From assembly GCA_037953745.1 (NCBI GenBank), contig JBAKBP010001421.1:62001-126000 (forward strand): a stretch of 64,000 bases of DNA. The letters are read 5' to 3'. Positions 1 through 11,000 of this stretch are shown piece by piece. A program made the position numbers and the translations under genes. How positions within the stretch are numbered: position 1 is the stretch's first letter; every line of letters starts with the position of its first letter. The notes below the pieces were generated by a model, which saw nothing but the letters and a program-made list of their open reading frames with translations, was not told the origin of the DNA and made no database searches. Source of the stretch: Lithodes maja (taxonomy: Eukaryota; Arthropoda; Malacostraca; Decapoda; Lithodidae).

Positions 1-1590
1 CGGCACAGTTCCTTCCCAAATTTCCCGCAGCATATTAAGGGGGCCCCTGACTCGGTGTCCAAAAATCAGCTCGTTTGGACTAAATCCCAGGCTCTCACCA
101 GGCACTTCCCGAGCAGCAAACAGTACATACGGCAATCCAAGATCCCAATCTCTTCCGTTATCAGCACAATAACACCTGAGCATGCTTTTAAGGGTGGCAT
201 GCCACCGCTCAAGCCTCCCTTGGCTCTCAGGGTGATACGCTGACGATACCACCGCCCGTATTCCATGCTGTTGCATTGTTTGCTTAAAGAGATTGGAGGT
301 GAAATTGGACCCCTGATCAGACTGAATCTCCTCCGGGTACCCGTACCTTGAAAAGTACCACAACAAGTTACTGACTACCGTCTTAGCCATGCCGTTTTTC
401 ATGGGGTATGCATCGGGGTATCTAGTGGCAACATCCATGATGGTTAACAAAAATTTATTACCAGCCTTTGTGGGAGGGAGGGGACCAACCATGTCAACAA
501 CAATCTTACTAAAAGGTGGCCCAATTACAGGAATAGGGTGCAACGGAGCTTTAGGAATAACTTGGTTTGGTTTCCCGACCCGTTGACAAATATCACATGA
601 GTTTATCCAGGACTGCACATGAGACTTCATCCCCGGCCACCAAAACAACTTCCCCAAAGCCGCCACCGTTTTTCTTACCCCCAAATGTCCTGCCAGCGGT
701 GTGTCATGCGCCAAACTCAGTAGGCTATCCCTGCACTCCCGCGGCACCATCAACTGGTCCACTACCCCGGACCCCATCTTCCAGCTACGGTTAGGGTCTT
801 GAAAACGCCGATACAGGATGCCATCTAAATAAAAAAAATCTCCCGGCTGTGCATCACCGTCCTCGTCGAGCTCCACAGCTCCATTAGCACACGTTTGGAG
901 CTCAGGGTCCTCCAGCTGCAACCGACGTATATCTGAGGGTGCCAAGCGATCTAACTGCTCCCGGAGCAATGCATGACCCTCCCCGATACTGAGCTGCTCC
1001 CTCTGTCTCTCTCGATGTTCATAACGTTGCTGTCGTGGAGACTCGTCATGCCCAGCCTCGTCACTCTCGATGACAGGCCCAGGGGCTACTCCAGAACTAA
1101 GTAATGGTGCTAATACTGAATCACCCAGGAGAGCCGCCGAGTCAAAACTCTTAAAACCAACTCCAGCTTTAGCCTCCTCCTGTTGATCGTTCCTCTGCTG
1201 GTCTGAAGACGGAGGACTAGGCTGTGACACTTTAGCTGCCCGAGCTCGGGTGACAGCACACGCCATGGGTTGTGCCTGGCACCGCTCGACCCACTCTCGC
1301 TCTTCCCTACTCACGTCGGCCGGCCTCTCGGCAACGACTAAGGGTAGAACCTCAGAAGCGGGCATTGCAAGTCGTTGCCGAGAAGAAGGTCGACGCCCTC
1401 CACTGGCAGTTTCTCCACAATCCCAACATCCAATTCACGTGCCACACCATCCACCTCCAACTCCAACGCACCAGCGGGTATGACCGAGTTGCATTAATAC
1501 CCTGCACCACCACCACCCGAGCCGCATTTATAGGGTAGCCAGTCAAGTTTTTCATCAAAGTCTGGGAAGCACCTGTATCACGCAAGACCT
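1..1590 (-). pseudogene. Protease-integrase part of Gypsy 1 pol (frameshifted, partial)
   Basis: The minus strand starts with an aspartic protease motif (RDTGASQTL near 1580-1555) and continues through a protease domain very like that of the element at 39892-49164. It then reaches an integrase zinc region and a core with the catalytic context MDVATRYPDAYPM (about 440-400) and QSDQGSNF (about 325-300). The frame is not continuous. After the DTGA segment the reading shifts by one near 1480, and near 1360 a base appears missing relative to the homologue (LLLGND then loss of frame). Integrase is open to the window edge. It would process and join element cDNA, but this copy is probably inactive. 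Confidence 0.75.
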
Positions 1591-3281
1591 CTACTCCATG
1601 CTTGCGCCCCAGCCCACATCACGCAACCCCGTCCTCTATGGTCGCAAAAAACATCCTGAGCAGGGTTCGAGCCTCCCAGGTGCTTCTGCATTGGCTGTGC
1701 CTCAGCCTCTGACGAACTGCCCCGGGCAAACTCAGAAGGCTTCAGAGACACACCAATGTTGCAGGCCAAAGACACAGCTGCTGTAGGTGGTTTGCTAGGA
1801 CAGACTCTTGCGTGCCCCTTTTTATGACATTGATAACACTCTAACTCCCCTTTGGGCTTCCCTTGGTACTGGGAAGGGCCCGGCCCCTTCTTAAATGGGA
1901 CGGTGCTAGTCTTGTGGTCAGTCTTGGTATCATAACTCTTGTACTTGTTTGCATAATGTATATCACTAACTCGGGGGGGTGGGGCGTCACGCCCCTTGTT
2001 ACCTGCCTCACTACGCTGGGCAGACCCGCACCCACGAATTAGTGATAGCCGGAGGTCAGCCATCTCAGCTGCCTCCTGTAGAGTTTTAGGGTTCTTTTCT
2101 TTAATAGTTAAAGTCATATCTGCACCAGTACACTTATAAAACTGCTCGAGCAGAAACAGCTCAGTCAACTGTTCGGCCGTCTCAGCTTTCTCAGAACGTG
2201 TCCAGTTAGCAAGTGCATCTTTTAAGTCCCGGGCATGTTCAAGAAAGGTCGCCTCCCTAGTCTTCGTAACACCCCGAAACTTCAATCGATATGTTTCTGG
2301 TTGCAACTCGTATGCCCGTAGGACAGCTCTCTTCAATTCTGGGTAGTCAATGCAAGACTCTAAAGGTAGTGCATCATAAGCCTTCAGACCCTTACCCGTA
2401 AGTCTTGAGGAGACTAGAGCTGCCCACTTCTCTTCAGGCCAATTATGCTCCCTACACTTCTTCTCAAAACGATTAAAAAATTCTGTGACTTCAGTTTCAC
2501 TAAATGCCGGCACCAATTTGACTAAGTGGGACAAGGACTGTTCTCTTACTTGGCCCTCACGGCCCATCCGAATCCCTGTCGACTCTGCACGAGTCTTATC
2601 TAAATCTATTTGAGCACAATATTTCTCTGAGTCGTACCTAAGCTCAGCCTCGTGCCTCCTAATCTCAGCCTCAATCTCCTTCTCCTGCTTCCTAGACTCA
2701 ATCTCCTGCTTCCTAGTCTCATCCTCCCGCCTCCTGGTCTCAGCCTCAATCTCCTTCTCCTGCTTCCTAGCCTCAATCTCAATTTTAGCAAGCTCGAGTT
2801 TAAATATCATCTCAGGAGACAGGCCGGAAGAGGGAGCTGCCACTACTGAAGGAGGGGGGGCAAGAACTGGGGAACCACCATACGCACCGCCCGAGGGCAC
2901 TCCAATCTTCCAATTCTCATCCCTCTGTGGGAGAGTGCTAACCTCCGGCAACTGAGTGGACGGCACTGTGGGAGTCGAGTGAGAGGGGATCTGGGGAGGA
3001 ACCCCCCCAAACGCCCTCTCCTCCGAAACCCCATGTCGCCCACGCAACACCCAGGAAATCAGCTCCCCCTTGGACATCCCTCCTACATTGGATAGACCCA
3101 AAACCTTGGCTATCAGGTGCAAGCCATAAACATTCACCCCAGTCAGCCTCTCCTCCGTCACGTGGTACCGCTTACTCACAAAAAGTCTAGCATCCTCCTC
3201 ACTAGTTACTAACGGCACCTCCTCACTTAGCATCTCTCGCTCCTCGTCAGTACTAGGGCCCGACATACTGAAGTTCACCAA
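1578..3281 (-). CDS. gag: Gag polyprotein of Gypsy 1
   Basis: 567 codons. Residues about 150-225 are a charged Glu/Arg/Lys repeat segment likely to form a coiled coil. Residues about 240-420 match the capsid-like part of the second Gypsy element (VKLVPAFSETEVTEFF, then FEKKCREHNWPEEKWAAL). A CCHC-type knuckle follows near residue 480 (CYQCHKKGHARVCP, with Arg-Val before the last Cys). Gag packages the element RNA into particles. Apart from the edge-proximal protease frameshift this gag is uninterrupted, whereas gag of the second element is broken twice. The start Met at 3281 lies about 190 bp inside the primer-binding site, a normal leader length. The C-terminal residues read past the knuckle in a frame that leaves protease. 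Confidence 0.8.
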   Translation of the reverse strand: MVNFSMSGPSTDEEREMLSEEVPLVTSEEDARLFVSKRYHVTEERLTGVNVYGLHLIAKVLGLSNVGGMSKGELISWVLRGRHGVSEERAFGGVPPQIPSHSTPTVPSTQLPEVSTLPQRDENWKIGVPSGGAYGGSPVLAPPPSVVAAPSSGLSPEMIFKLELAKIEIEARKQEKEIEAETRRREDETRKQEIESRKQEKEIEAEIRRHEAELRYDSEKYCAQIDLDKTRAESTGIRMGREGQVREQSLSHLVKLVPAFSETEVTEFFNRFEKKCREHNWPEEKWAALVSSRLTGKGLKAYDALPLESCIDYPELKRAVLRAYELQPETYRLKFRGVTKTREATFLEHARDLKDALANWTRSEKAETAEQLTELFLLEQFYKCTGADMTLTIKEKNPKTLQEAAEMADLRLSLIRGCGSAQRSEAGNKGRDAPPPRVSDIHYANKYKSYDTKTDHKTSTVPFKKGPGPSQYQGKPKGELECYQCHKKGHARVCPSKPPTAAVSLACNIGVSLKPSEFARGSSSEAEAQPMQKHLGGSNPAQDVFCDHRGRGCVMWAGAQAWSRGLA

Positions 3282-3467
3282 AAAATTCTCGAGACAAAAG
3301 TGTTAAACTCCCTTATGCAAGCACTAATTACTAAATTAACTGGAGTCTCTTAAATGCTCTCCTAATTGCCTTACAAAAAAAAAATATTCTTCAATATGTA
3401 CGCTAAAGTACGAACAAACAAATGTTGTACAACTCTGCAAAAAATTATACTGTTCACAAAATCCTAA

Positions 3468-3479
3468 GCAAGGTCGCCA
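3468..3479 (-). promoter_or_regulatory. Primer binding site-like sequence, Gypsy 1
   Basis: On the minus strand TGGCGACCTTGC lies two bases inside the LTR edge. The same word sits at the same place in the second Gypsy element (47331-47343). It begins with TGG, the complement of a tRNA CCA end. I did not identify the tRNA species. Confidence 0.6.
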
Positions 3480-3481
3480 TT

Positions 3482-3941
3482 TGTTACGACCGGGCACTCG
3501 GGTACACTAGGGCTCTTACACAGGACTCGAGTATGGCTCGCTGCCACAACGGAAACACACGATCCCAACCCCAGAGTACTGCCAGCCGAACAAAAAACGC
3601 CACTACCCTCCAGAGTTCTATCTGCTATAACGGGGTATACAAGAACTCGGTACTAGCGTTTCACACAACAGACTAATAACAAGACGGGAGTTATCTAGTC
3701 TGGTCAACAATCAAACAAAGAAGAAAGTACTACAACACTAAAGAATAGTGTTGGCCGAAGCCGAAGTAATCCACCCTTGAACTAAGAACTTAAGAAGTCC
3801 TCCACCCTCTACTTCGGATCGGCACTATTACGTTACGTTAAACAATAGTCCTCGAGCATCAAGCAAGGAATCTTCTGATAAGTTAGATGCTTCTCGAATA
3901 CTCGTAAGAAGTAAGTATCGGATTTTGAACAGCAATTTAAT
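3482..3941 (-). repeat. Gypsy 1 5' LTR, inner segment
   Basis: Starts (plus) with TGTTACGACC, matching the TGTTACGGCT edge of the second element's LTR, and has the same general layout after it. It is interrupted at about 3942 by a LINE and resumes at 5838. No coding frame of note. Confidence 0.7.
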
Positions 3942-5837
3942 CTAGCTCTAGATTAACTCCAACTCTAGCTCTTCCCAAGCTTTCTGGCATCTAGCCAAAA
4001 ACCTCTCCAACAATTTCTCTTCCTCGTCTTTCCCTCCTCTTTCCCACTCTGATGGCACAACCATCACTTCTTCCTCTGACAAAGCTAAACTCTTCGCTCA
4101 AACTTTTGCTAGAAACTCCACCTTGGATGATTCCGGTGCTATTCCTCCCTCTCCGCCCTCCTCTCTCTTACTTATGCCTAATATCCTAATCTCTTCTAAA
4201 GATGTACTTTCTACCCTCTCTGGGCTTAACACTAATAAGGCGTACGGTCCGAACGGTGTTCCTCCTGTTGTTCTCAAAAACTGTGCTTCCGTGCTGACTC
4301 CCTGCCTAGGCAAACTCTTTCGTCTCTGTCTATCCTCTAACGTCTTCCCTTCATGCTGGAAGTTTGCTCACATTCAACCTGTCCCAAAGAAGGGTGACCG
4401 CTCTCAACCCTCCAACTATCGTCCAATTGCTCTTATCTCTTGTCTTTCTAAAGTTTTTGAAACTATTCTTGCTTCCAAATTTCTTAAGCATTTCTCTTCT
4501 CATAATCTGCTCTCAGATCGCCAGTATGGCTTCCTTAAGGGTCGCTCTACTGGTGATCTTCTTTCATATCTTACTAACTCTTGGTCATCCTCCTTTCGGG
4601 ACTTCGGTGAGACTTTTTCTATTGCACTAGACATATCGAAAGCCTTCGATAGAGTCTGGCATAAATCTTTAATTTCTAAACTACCCTCCTTCGGTTTCTA
4701 TCCCTCCATCTGTGCCTTTGTCTCTAATTTCCTTTCCGGCCGTTCCATAGCTGCGGTTGTGGACGGCCATTGTTCACTTCCTCACCCTATAAACTCCGGT
4801 GTTCCTCAGGGCTCTGTCCTATCTCCTATTCTCTTTCTAATTTTTATAAATGATCTCCTTAACTGTACCTTAATTCCCATCCATTCATACGCAGACGACT
4901 CAACCTTACACTACTCCATTAGTTTTTCAGAACGCCCCAGCCAGCAATCCCTCAACGACAAACGTAATGAAGCCATAGAACTCTTAAATTCTGATCTAAA
5001 TACTATTTCCAATTGGGGCAGAGAAAACCTTGTTAACTTTAATGCTTCCAAAACCCAATTTCTCCATCTATCTACCCGTCAGGATCTCCCAGCGGACTAT
5101 CCCTTATTCTTCAACAATACAAAAATCAACCCTTCATCTTCTCTCAATATTCTTGGTGTCTCTTTTTCTTCTGCTCTCATTTGGAAGGACCATATTACCA
5201 GTCTTGCTAAGGCAGCCTCCCAGAAGCTGGGTGTGCTCAACCGCCTTAGGGGGTTCTTTTCCCCTGCACAGCTTCTTGCTCTGTACAGGGGCATAGTGCG
5301 CCCTTGTATTGAGTATTGTTCACATGTGTGGGGAGGTTCCTCTCACACCGCTCTCCTAGACAAAGTTGAAAGGAAGGCCTTTCGTATCATTAACTCCCGT
5401 CCACTCACCAACTCTCTGCAATCTCTCTCTCTCCGCCGCAATGTTGCATCTCTCTCGCTATTCTATCGCTACTATAATAATCAGTGTTCCTCAGAGCTAT
5501 CCCAGTGCATACCACCTCCTTTACGTAGGGCACGTGGTACCCGTCTTGCAACTCAATCCCACCCCTACTCTGTGCAACTCTCCAACCCAAGAGTGAAACG
5601 TTACTCTCAAACTTTCTTCTACTCAACATCTAAGCTCTGGAACTCTCTCCCAGAATCAGTCTTTCCCTCTTCCTATGACTTAAATTGCTTCAAACTCCGT
5701 GTGTCCAGGCATTTTGGCTCGAACGTCCCTTGATTTTGGCCCTGTCACTCTTTCAACTATGGGGGAGGCACTCGCTATAGGCAGTTATGCCTTTTGCCTC
5801 CCTCAATCACATAGAAAAAAAAAAAAAAAAAAAAAAA
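3942..5837 (+). mobile_element. 5'-truncated jockey/I-like LINE inserted into the Gypsy 1 LTR
   Basis: Contains a reverse transcriptase frame, a short 3' UTR ending near TGCCTCCCTCAATCACATAG, and a poly(A) tail of about 25 at 5815-5839. AATTTAAT occurs just before the element (3934-3941) and just after the tail (5838-5845), a plausible 8-bp target duplication, though AT-rich. The endonuclease half is missing, a typical 5' truncation during target-primed reverse transcription. Flanking LTR sequence continues on both sides. Confidence 0.8.
3964..5733 (+). CDS. LINE reverse transcriptase, N-terminally truncated (jockey/I-like)
   Basis: The open frame enters from the truncated 5' end with no real start codon; recognisable protein begins at SQAFWHLAKNLSNNFS. 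RT motifs in order are KAYGPNGVPP, PKKGDRSQPSNYRPIAL, DISKAFDRVW, SGVPQGSVLSPILF and the catalytic SYADDSTL. The C-terminal part ends in the LWNSLP segment common to jockey-like and related LINE proteins. About 590 readable residues contain no internal stop, so the insertion is fairly young. It copies LINE RNA into DNA, but with no endonuclease domain it could not mobilise itself. The clade is inferred from motif style, and Nimb or BS-type families are alternatives. Confidence 0.8.
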   Translation, partial: SSSSQAFWHLAKNLSNNFSSSSFPPLSHSDGTTITSSSDKAKLFAQTFARNSTLDDSGAIPPSPPSSLLLMPNILISSKDVLSTLSGLNTNKAYGPNGVPPVVLKNCASVLTPCLGKLFRLCLSSNVFPSCWKFAHIQPVPKKGDRSQPSNYRPIALISCLSKVFETILASKFLKHFSSHNLLSDRQYGFLKGRSTGDLLSYLTNSWSSSFRDFGETFSIALDISKAFDRVWHKSLISKLPSFGFYPSICAFVSNFLSGRSIAAVVDGHCSLPHPINSGVPQGSVLSPILFLIFINDLLNCTLIPIHSYADDSTLHYSISFSERPSQQSLNDKRNEAIELLNSDLNTISNWGRENLVNFNASKTQFLHLSTRQDLPADYPLFFNNTKINPSSSLNILGVSFSSALIWKDHITSLAKAASQKLGVLNRLRGFFSPAQLLALYRGIVRPCIEYCSHVWGGSSHTALLDKVERKAFRIINSRPLTNSLQSLSLRRNVASLSLFYRYYNNQCSSELSQCIPPPLRRARGTRLATQSHPYSVQLSNPRVKRYSQTFFYSTSKLWNSLPESVFPSSYDLNCFKLRVSRHFGSNVP

Positions 5838-7153
5838 AATTTAATGAATAACTCACTGGTAATTAAAGGCTTTAAATTGACATAAGAAGAATTATAAGAA
5901 TAAGAATAAGCAATAGGATATGGCAAACATTAAGAAGAAGTACTCCGACAATGCACTGGCAATAGCCTACTAAGATTGTGCTCGTGGGCCACTAATCTCT
6001 GAAGTAGCTAAGCGTGCCACACATGAAATCAATAGTGCTTAAACAATAATGTACATAAGGAGAAGCTTCAATACTATGCTGTATCTGCTGGTCGAGCAAA
6101 GTCTAGCTGGGATATCTAAGGTTAAGAGACAATGGCTGAGCAAGCGGCTCGTAGCCTAGCGAGGTCCTTAAGACTGTGCGGCCAAATTACGGTAATTGAC
6201 GGGATGCTCTCTTGAGAGATCCAGATCACTAGTATCTGGTTCTCTCCTGGCGATCCTCTCAAAGTCAAGCAAATGAGATAGCACAGTGTTGGGTGGCACA
6301 GGCAAAAGCCCTCACTCGCAACACAGTGCTAAACTCCCACGGTACACAGTCAGAAAGACCACCTAGGCGTTCCACGTCTCCGTTGCAATTGTACTGGTTC
6401 AACCGCAACCTAGTACTCATAGGAAATCACAACTCAGAAACCCTATCCCAGTCTAGCATTGCCTAAACCAGCAGAAAACAGGAACATGAATAATCGCACA
6501 CAGGGAAATGCATATACGAGTGCAACAAACATCAATCAATCCTATTCTAGTTAACCCTTCCAAAAATAGGCTATCTAACAGGCACTTATCTCGTGAGAAC
6601 TCAAGCGATAATACTTTGGCTGACTAAATCTGCACCAAAGGGGTCATGGAGGTTAAACAGGGACGAGAAGAGAAGAAGATAGGCTGTTCAGAGAGTAGAG
6701 AAAGTTCACATCAGTCGGAAGAATATGGATAGTTGCAAGGGATATGAGAGGTCGCTTTGCCTGATGAGTTCTGAAGAATGGTGGCCAGAACCTCTCTTTT
6801 TATACTCGGCCCTCTAGCGGCATATCTCAAACTACTTAAGGACCGCCCACTGGCAATCATGACGTCATATTCTCTCTCAATCTGGGATCGACAAAGGATT
6901 TCCCACGCGCTGAGAGGGAGGAAGGGAGGAGGGAGGAGGGAATTAGGCCTATCTGCCCGCGTGGCGCACTCACTGGTCCCCGTTACGTAATATCTCTCTC
7001 TCTCTCCTCTCATCATTACATATAAGTCCCACACACAATACTTATATCTAATGATATAAAATAGAACTCGTTGACTTAGAAGAAAACAAAATACATAATG
7101 ATAATACTTATAGTACAACGGTTCACATAAACTGAGTTAGGAAACTCTACACA
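5838..7153 (-). repeat. Gypsy 1 5' LTR, outer segment
   Basis: Continues the LTR after the LINE. Its last part resembles the layout of the other Gypsy LTR (a CT-rich stretch at 6991-7015 followed by an AT-rich segment). The outer edge is placed near 7153 at CTACACA by length comparison only. Short open frames here have no recognisable content. Confidence 0.5.
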
Positions 7154-7154
7154 G

Positions 7155-7632
7155 ACTACACCCAAAGTTCCTGCCCTGACGATCCTAGCGAGGGTGGGGC
7201 CTGACTGGGCGTTCTGTACAGCATGCTCATACTCGACATGCGTCACATGTTGCTGAGAGAGAGAGCTGAGCGGTATGAGGAGCCTAGCAACTCTATGACC
7301 GCTCACGACCACCGCGGTAGACCAACTGAGGTGACTCCCACCCTTCCCTCCCCTCTCTCACTCGCTACACAGGGAATTATGTAGGGAAATTACCTAATTA
7401 CAGGGTTTTTGCACTCGTGTTGCACGATCGTTGCAAGAGAACCAGCGGTCGTACAAGGATGGTTCGGGTGTCATTGGAAAGCTCTGTTTACGCCCTTTCA
7501 GGGATAGATACTTGTTTTACGCTCTGGGTCTTATTTAGGCATGAAAATGATCACGTAAACAACCCTATTTAGGGTAAAAACACCCCGCTGGGCGCTACGG
7601 TCCGCTAGACCGCCTAGCCCGCCAATAAGGTG
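7155..7632. mobile_element. TTAA-type non-autonomous element (copy 1)
   Basis: From about 7200 to 7600 this segment aligns with the insertion at 13215-13691 (shared words include GTCGTACAAGGATG, GTGTCATTGGAAA and TTAGGGTAAA). Its right edge read on the minus strand begins TTAACACCTTATTGGCGG, matching the left edge of the other copy (TTAACACCTAACTGTCGG). This suggests a shared terminal sequence and TTAA target choice, as in piggyBac-like elements. The left edge is not resolved. Confidence 0.5.
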
Positions 7633-7636
7633 TTAA

Positions 7637-8035
7637 AATTGTGTGAAATTGTGTTTTTCTCTGTGTTTGTTCGTTGTTACATTTTGTTTTGTATTTTCCC
7701 TGTTCTTGCTGTGTCTTGAGTCGGCCACCTCCAAGGAAACAATATATAATAATAAAATAAAAATAAAAATAGAAAAAATGGGGATTGGGCCTGAGCATAT
7801 AGATAGATAGATAGATAGAAAGAGGATCTGTGGGCATGACAATGGTAAAGACTGTCTTAATTAATCCTCATACTTCCACAAACCCTTCCCAAGCTAACAC
7901 AAATGGTGTAATAATAGCCATACTAAACTGTGGGAACACGTCATCACCCTCAAGGAGTTAGTCAACACTGTATACACTCCAACCCTTAACCCGACCCACC
8001 TGCTTTTTAACACATCATCACCCTCAAGGAGTTAG
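7637..8035 (+). repeat. AT-rich spacer with GATA microsatellite and a duplicated leader segment
   Basis: A (GATA)-type microsatellite lies at about 7798-7818. Further on, the same roughly 30-bp segment (CATCACCCTCAAGGAGTTAG) occurs at 7943 and again at 8016, 73 bp apart, directly before the CR1-like frame. It may be part of that LINE's 5' untranslated region. No gene is visible. Confidence 0.55.
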
Positions 8036-11000
8036 TCAACACTAACACTAACACTAACCAAAAATATTATTAAAGCGCGTTCCGTGAGTTCTAAAATAAC
8101 AAATTTAAAGGTTTTCTATGCAAACGCTCGTAGCATACGCAATAAATTTTCAGATTTAGAGGAGCTAGTGTTTACAGAAAATTATGATGTGATTGGCATA
8201 ACAGAATCTTGGCTCAATACAGAAGATAGAGACTTTTTAGCAGAGTATTCACTTCCCGGTTATGTAATGTTTGAGAAAAGCCGAATAAATCGAAATGGAG
8301 GTGGCGTTTTACTTTATATCAAAGAAAGTCTTAACCCTACCCTCTTGTCAAAACCTCAAATTGTGAACGTCGACACATCTTTTGTGCTAATAAAGAATAA
8401 TAAAGGTACCAAAATAATACTTGCATTAATATACAGACCTCCAGCTCAATCAGTGCAAACTGACCGAGAAATTTACGAACAAATTGCAGATGTAAGTAAC
8501 TCACAAGATACCGTAATTTTTGGTGACTTTAATTTACCTGTGACCAAGTGGGGCGATACTCTTACTTCACACTCCGGACATGACTTGTATACGAACTTGC
8601 AAGAGAGTTCGCTTTATCAATTTGTTGGAACGCCGACCCGTGGTAATAACGTTCTTGACATTGTACTTGCAACAAAAGAAGAATTAATTGAGAATTTGAA
8701 TGTTGGTGATGAATTCAGTAACAGCGACCATCATACGATAACTTTCACTTTAAACTTTACTAGTAACGAACCAAATAGTAGCATCGAAAAAGTCCCTAAT
8801 TTCAAGAAAGCAAACTTTCCTAAACTTAGAGCTATGTTTAAAGAAACTGACTGGAGCTTTTTAATTCACAATAACGACATAAATACATCTTGGAAGTTAT
8901 TCGAAGCCACTTACCTAAAAGCAGTGCAAGACTGCATACCATCGAAAACTCGGCGTCCAGGCCATAATAATAAGCCCAAATGGTGGAATAAAGATATTTC
9001 AAACTGCCTGCTTGCTAAAAAATTTGCTAATGATAGATTAAAATCCTCACAAAATGACGAAGAACGGCTGAAATTTGTAGAGCTACGACGCAAAGCCAAA
9101 AAGTTAATTAAGCAAAGTAAAAAGACCTTAGAGTTACATATTGCGAATCAAAGTAAAACAAACCCGAAAGAATTCTATAGTTATATCAGAAAGAAAAAAG
9201 TAGTTACTTCAACTGTTGGACCGTTAGTCGATGAAAATGGAGAATACACCAAAGACGAAGAACAAATGAGTAATGCCCTCAATACCTTCTTTGCATCAGT
9301 TTTTACAACAGAAGACCTCAGTGATATCCCTACACCATCGCCGATTCAGATTGATAATTCAGATGTTTTAAGCAATATCACCGTTACAGAGAGAGAAGTA
9401 TTGAATTGTTTAGATAAACTCAAGGTAAATAAAACGCCTGGACCTGATACAATCTCGCCTAGAGTTCTAAAGGAAGCTAAGGATGAGCTCTCTAAACCAC
9501 TGACATTACTATTCAATAAATCCTTGCAGTCTGGAACTATGCCCGATCAGTGGAAGCTAGCCAACGTAACACCGATATTCAAAAAAGGCAGCAAATCCCT
9601 ATCCAGTAACTATCGTCCAATTAGCTTAACCTCAGTTGTATGTAAAATGCTAGAAACGGTCATAAGAGACAGACTCGTAAATCACTTAGAGGAAAATAAC
9701 ATACTTAAAGATACTCAACACGGCTTTCGTAAAAAACGTTCCTGTTTAACAAACCTCTTAGACTTCTTCCACGATATCCTCAACCTCTACGATGAGAGTA
9801 AAGCTGTAGATATTATATACCTTGATTTTCAAAAGGCCTTTGACAAAGTTCCCCACAAACGTTTACTGCTAAAACTAAAAGTGCATGGAATACAAGACGG
9901 TGTGTTGAAATGGATAGAAAATTGGCTCAGCGACAGAAAGCAAAGAGTAGTCATAAACGGTAAGGCATCAAAATGGACCAATGTAAGTAGCGGGGTACCC
10001 CAGGGATCGGTACTAGGACCAATTATCTTTCTAATTTACATCAACGACATAGATGAGGGTCTCACCTGTACAATCTCAAAATTTGCTGACGATACAAAAA
10101 TTGCAAATAGCGTACTCTCAAAAGAACAAGTTGACGATATGCAACACAATCTAGATAAATTGTCATGTTGGGCCCAAATTTGGCAAATGAGTTTCAATGC
10201 GGATAAATGTAAAGTACTACATATCGGATACCTAAATGAGAAAGCAAACTATTCGATGAATGGCACTCAGCTTAAGAATGTAAACAGAGAAACCGATCTG
10301 GGAGTAACAATATCGAGTAACCTAAAACCGAGTCAACAATGTTCAGAAGTTGTTAAGAAGGCAAACAAAATAATTGGCTTTATAGGCAGGTCATTTGAGC
10401 ATAAATCCAAAGAAGTTATCCTAACCCTTTACAATTCCTTAGTCCGCCCTCTTCTGGAATACTGCGTTCAATCCTGGTGCCCTTATTACCAAAAAGATAT
10501 AAACAAGCTAGAACGAGTTCAACGTAGAGTTACCAAAATGATACCTAGCCTAAAGAACAAACCATACGAAGAGCGTCTTAGAGAATTAAATCTATTTCCT
10601 TTAACCCAGCGCAGATTAAGAGGCGACTTAATTCAAGTGTTCAAAATCATCAAAGGCATCGACAATATGAACTGTAGTAAGTACTTCACTATCGACCAAT
10701 CTAATTACACGCGGGGAAACGGTTGCAAAATTATTGGTAAATCTTTTAACTCGCACGAATCTAAGAATTTCTTCTTCAATCGAGTTGTCAACTTGTGGAA
10801 TGGGCTTCCCCGAAACGTTATAGACTGCATCACCGTTGATTCATTTAAACTCCGCCTAGACAAATATCTCGCATCAAACCCGCGACTGACTATGTTTGTA
10901 AATGAATAACTTTATTTTATCCCCCCCTCAGTTACTAACCCATCTGTCCCCTACTAACTTCCTAATCCTGCCACGGACATTAGTTCCAGGGCAGTAATTC

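Larger units (their letters stand above)
1..7153 (-). mobile_element. Gmr1-like Ty3/gypsy LTR retrotransposon 1, truncated by window edge
   Basis: Reading on the minus strand, the order is LTR (3482 to about 7153, interrupted by a LINE), a primer-binding-like site, a gag frame, then protease and integrase; RT/RNase H would lie beyond the left edge. The order is inferred from the complete relative at 39892-49164, where integrase precedes RT, the arrangement known for Gmr1-like Gypsy elements. Protein similarity to that relative is obvious through capsid, zinc knuckle, protease and integrase, but the LTRs are clearly diverged, so these are two families. The outer LTR edge near 7153 is an estimate: removing the LINE leaves about 1.77 kb, close to the 1.82-kb LTR of the relative. 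Confidence 0.8.
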
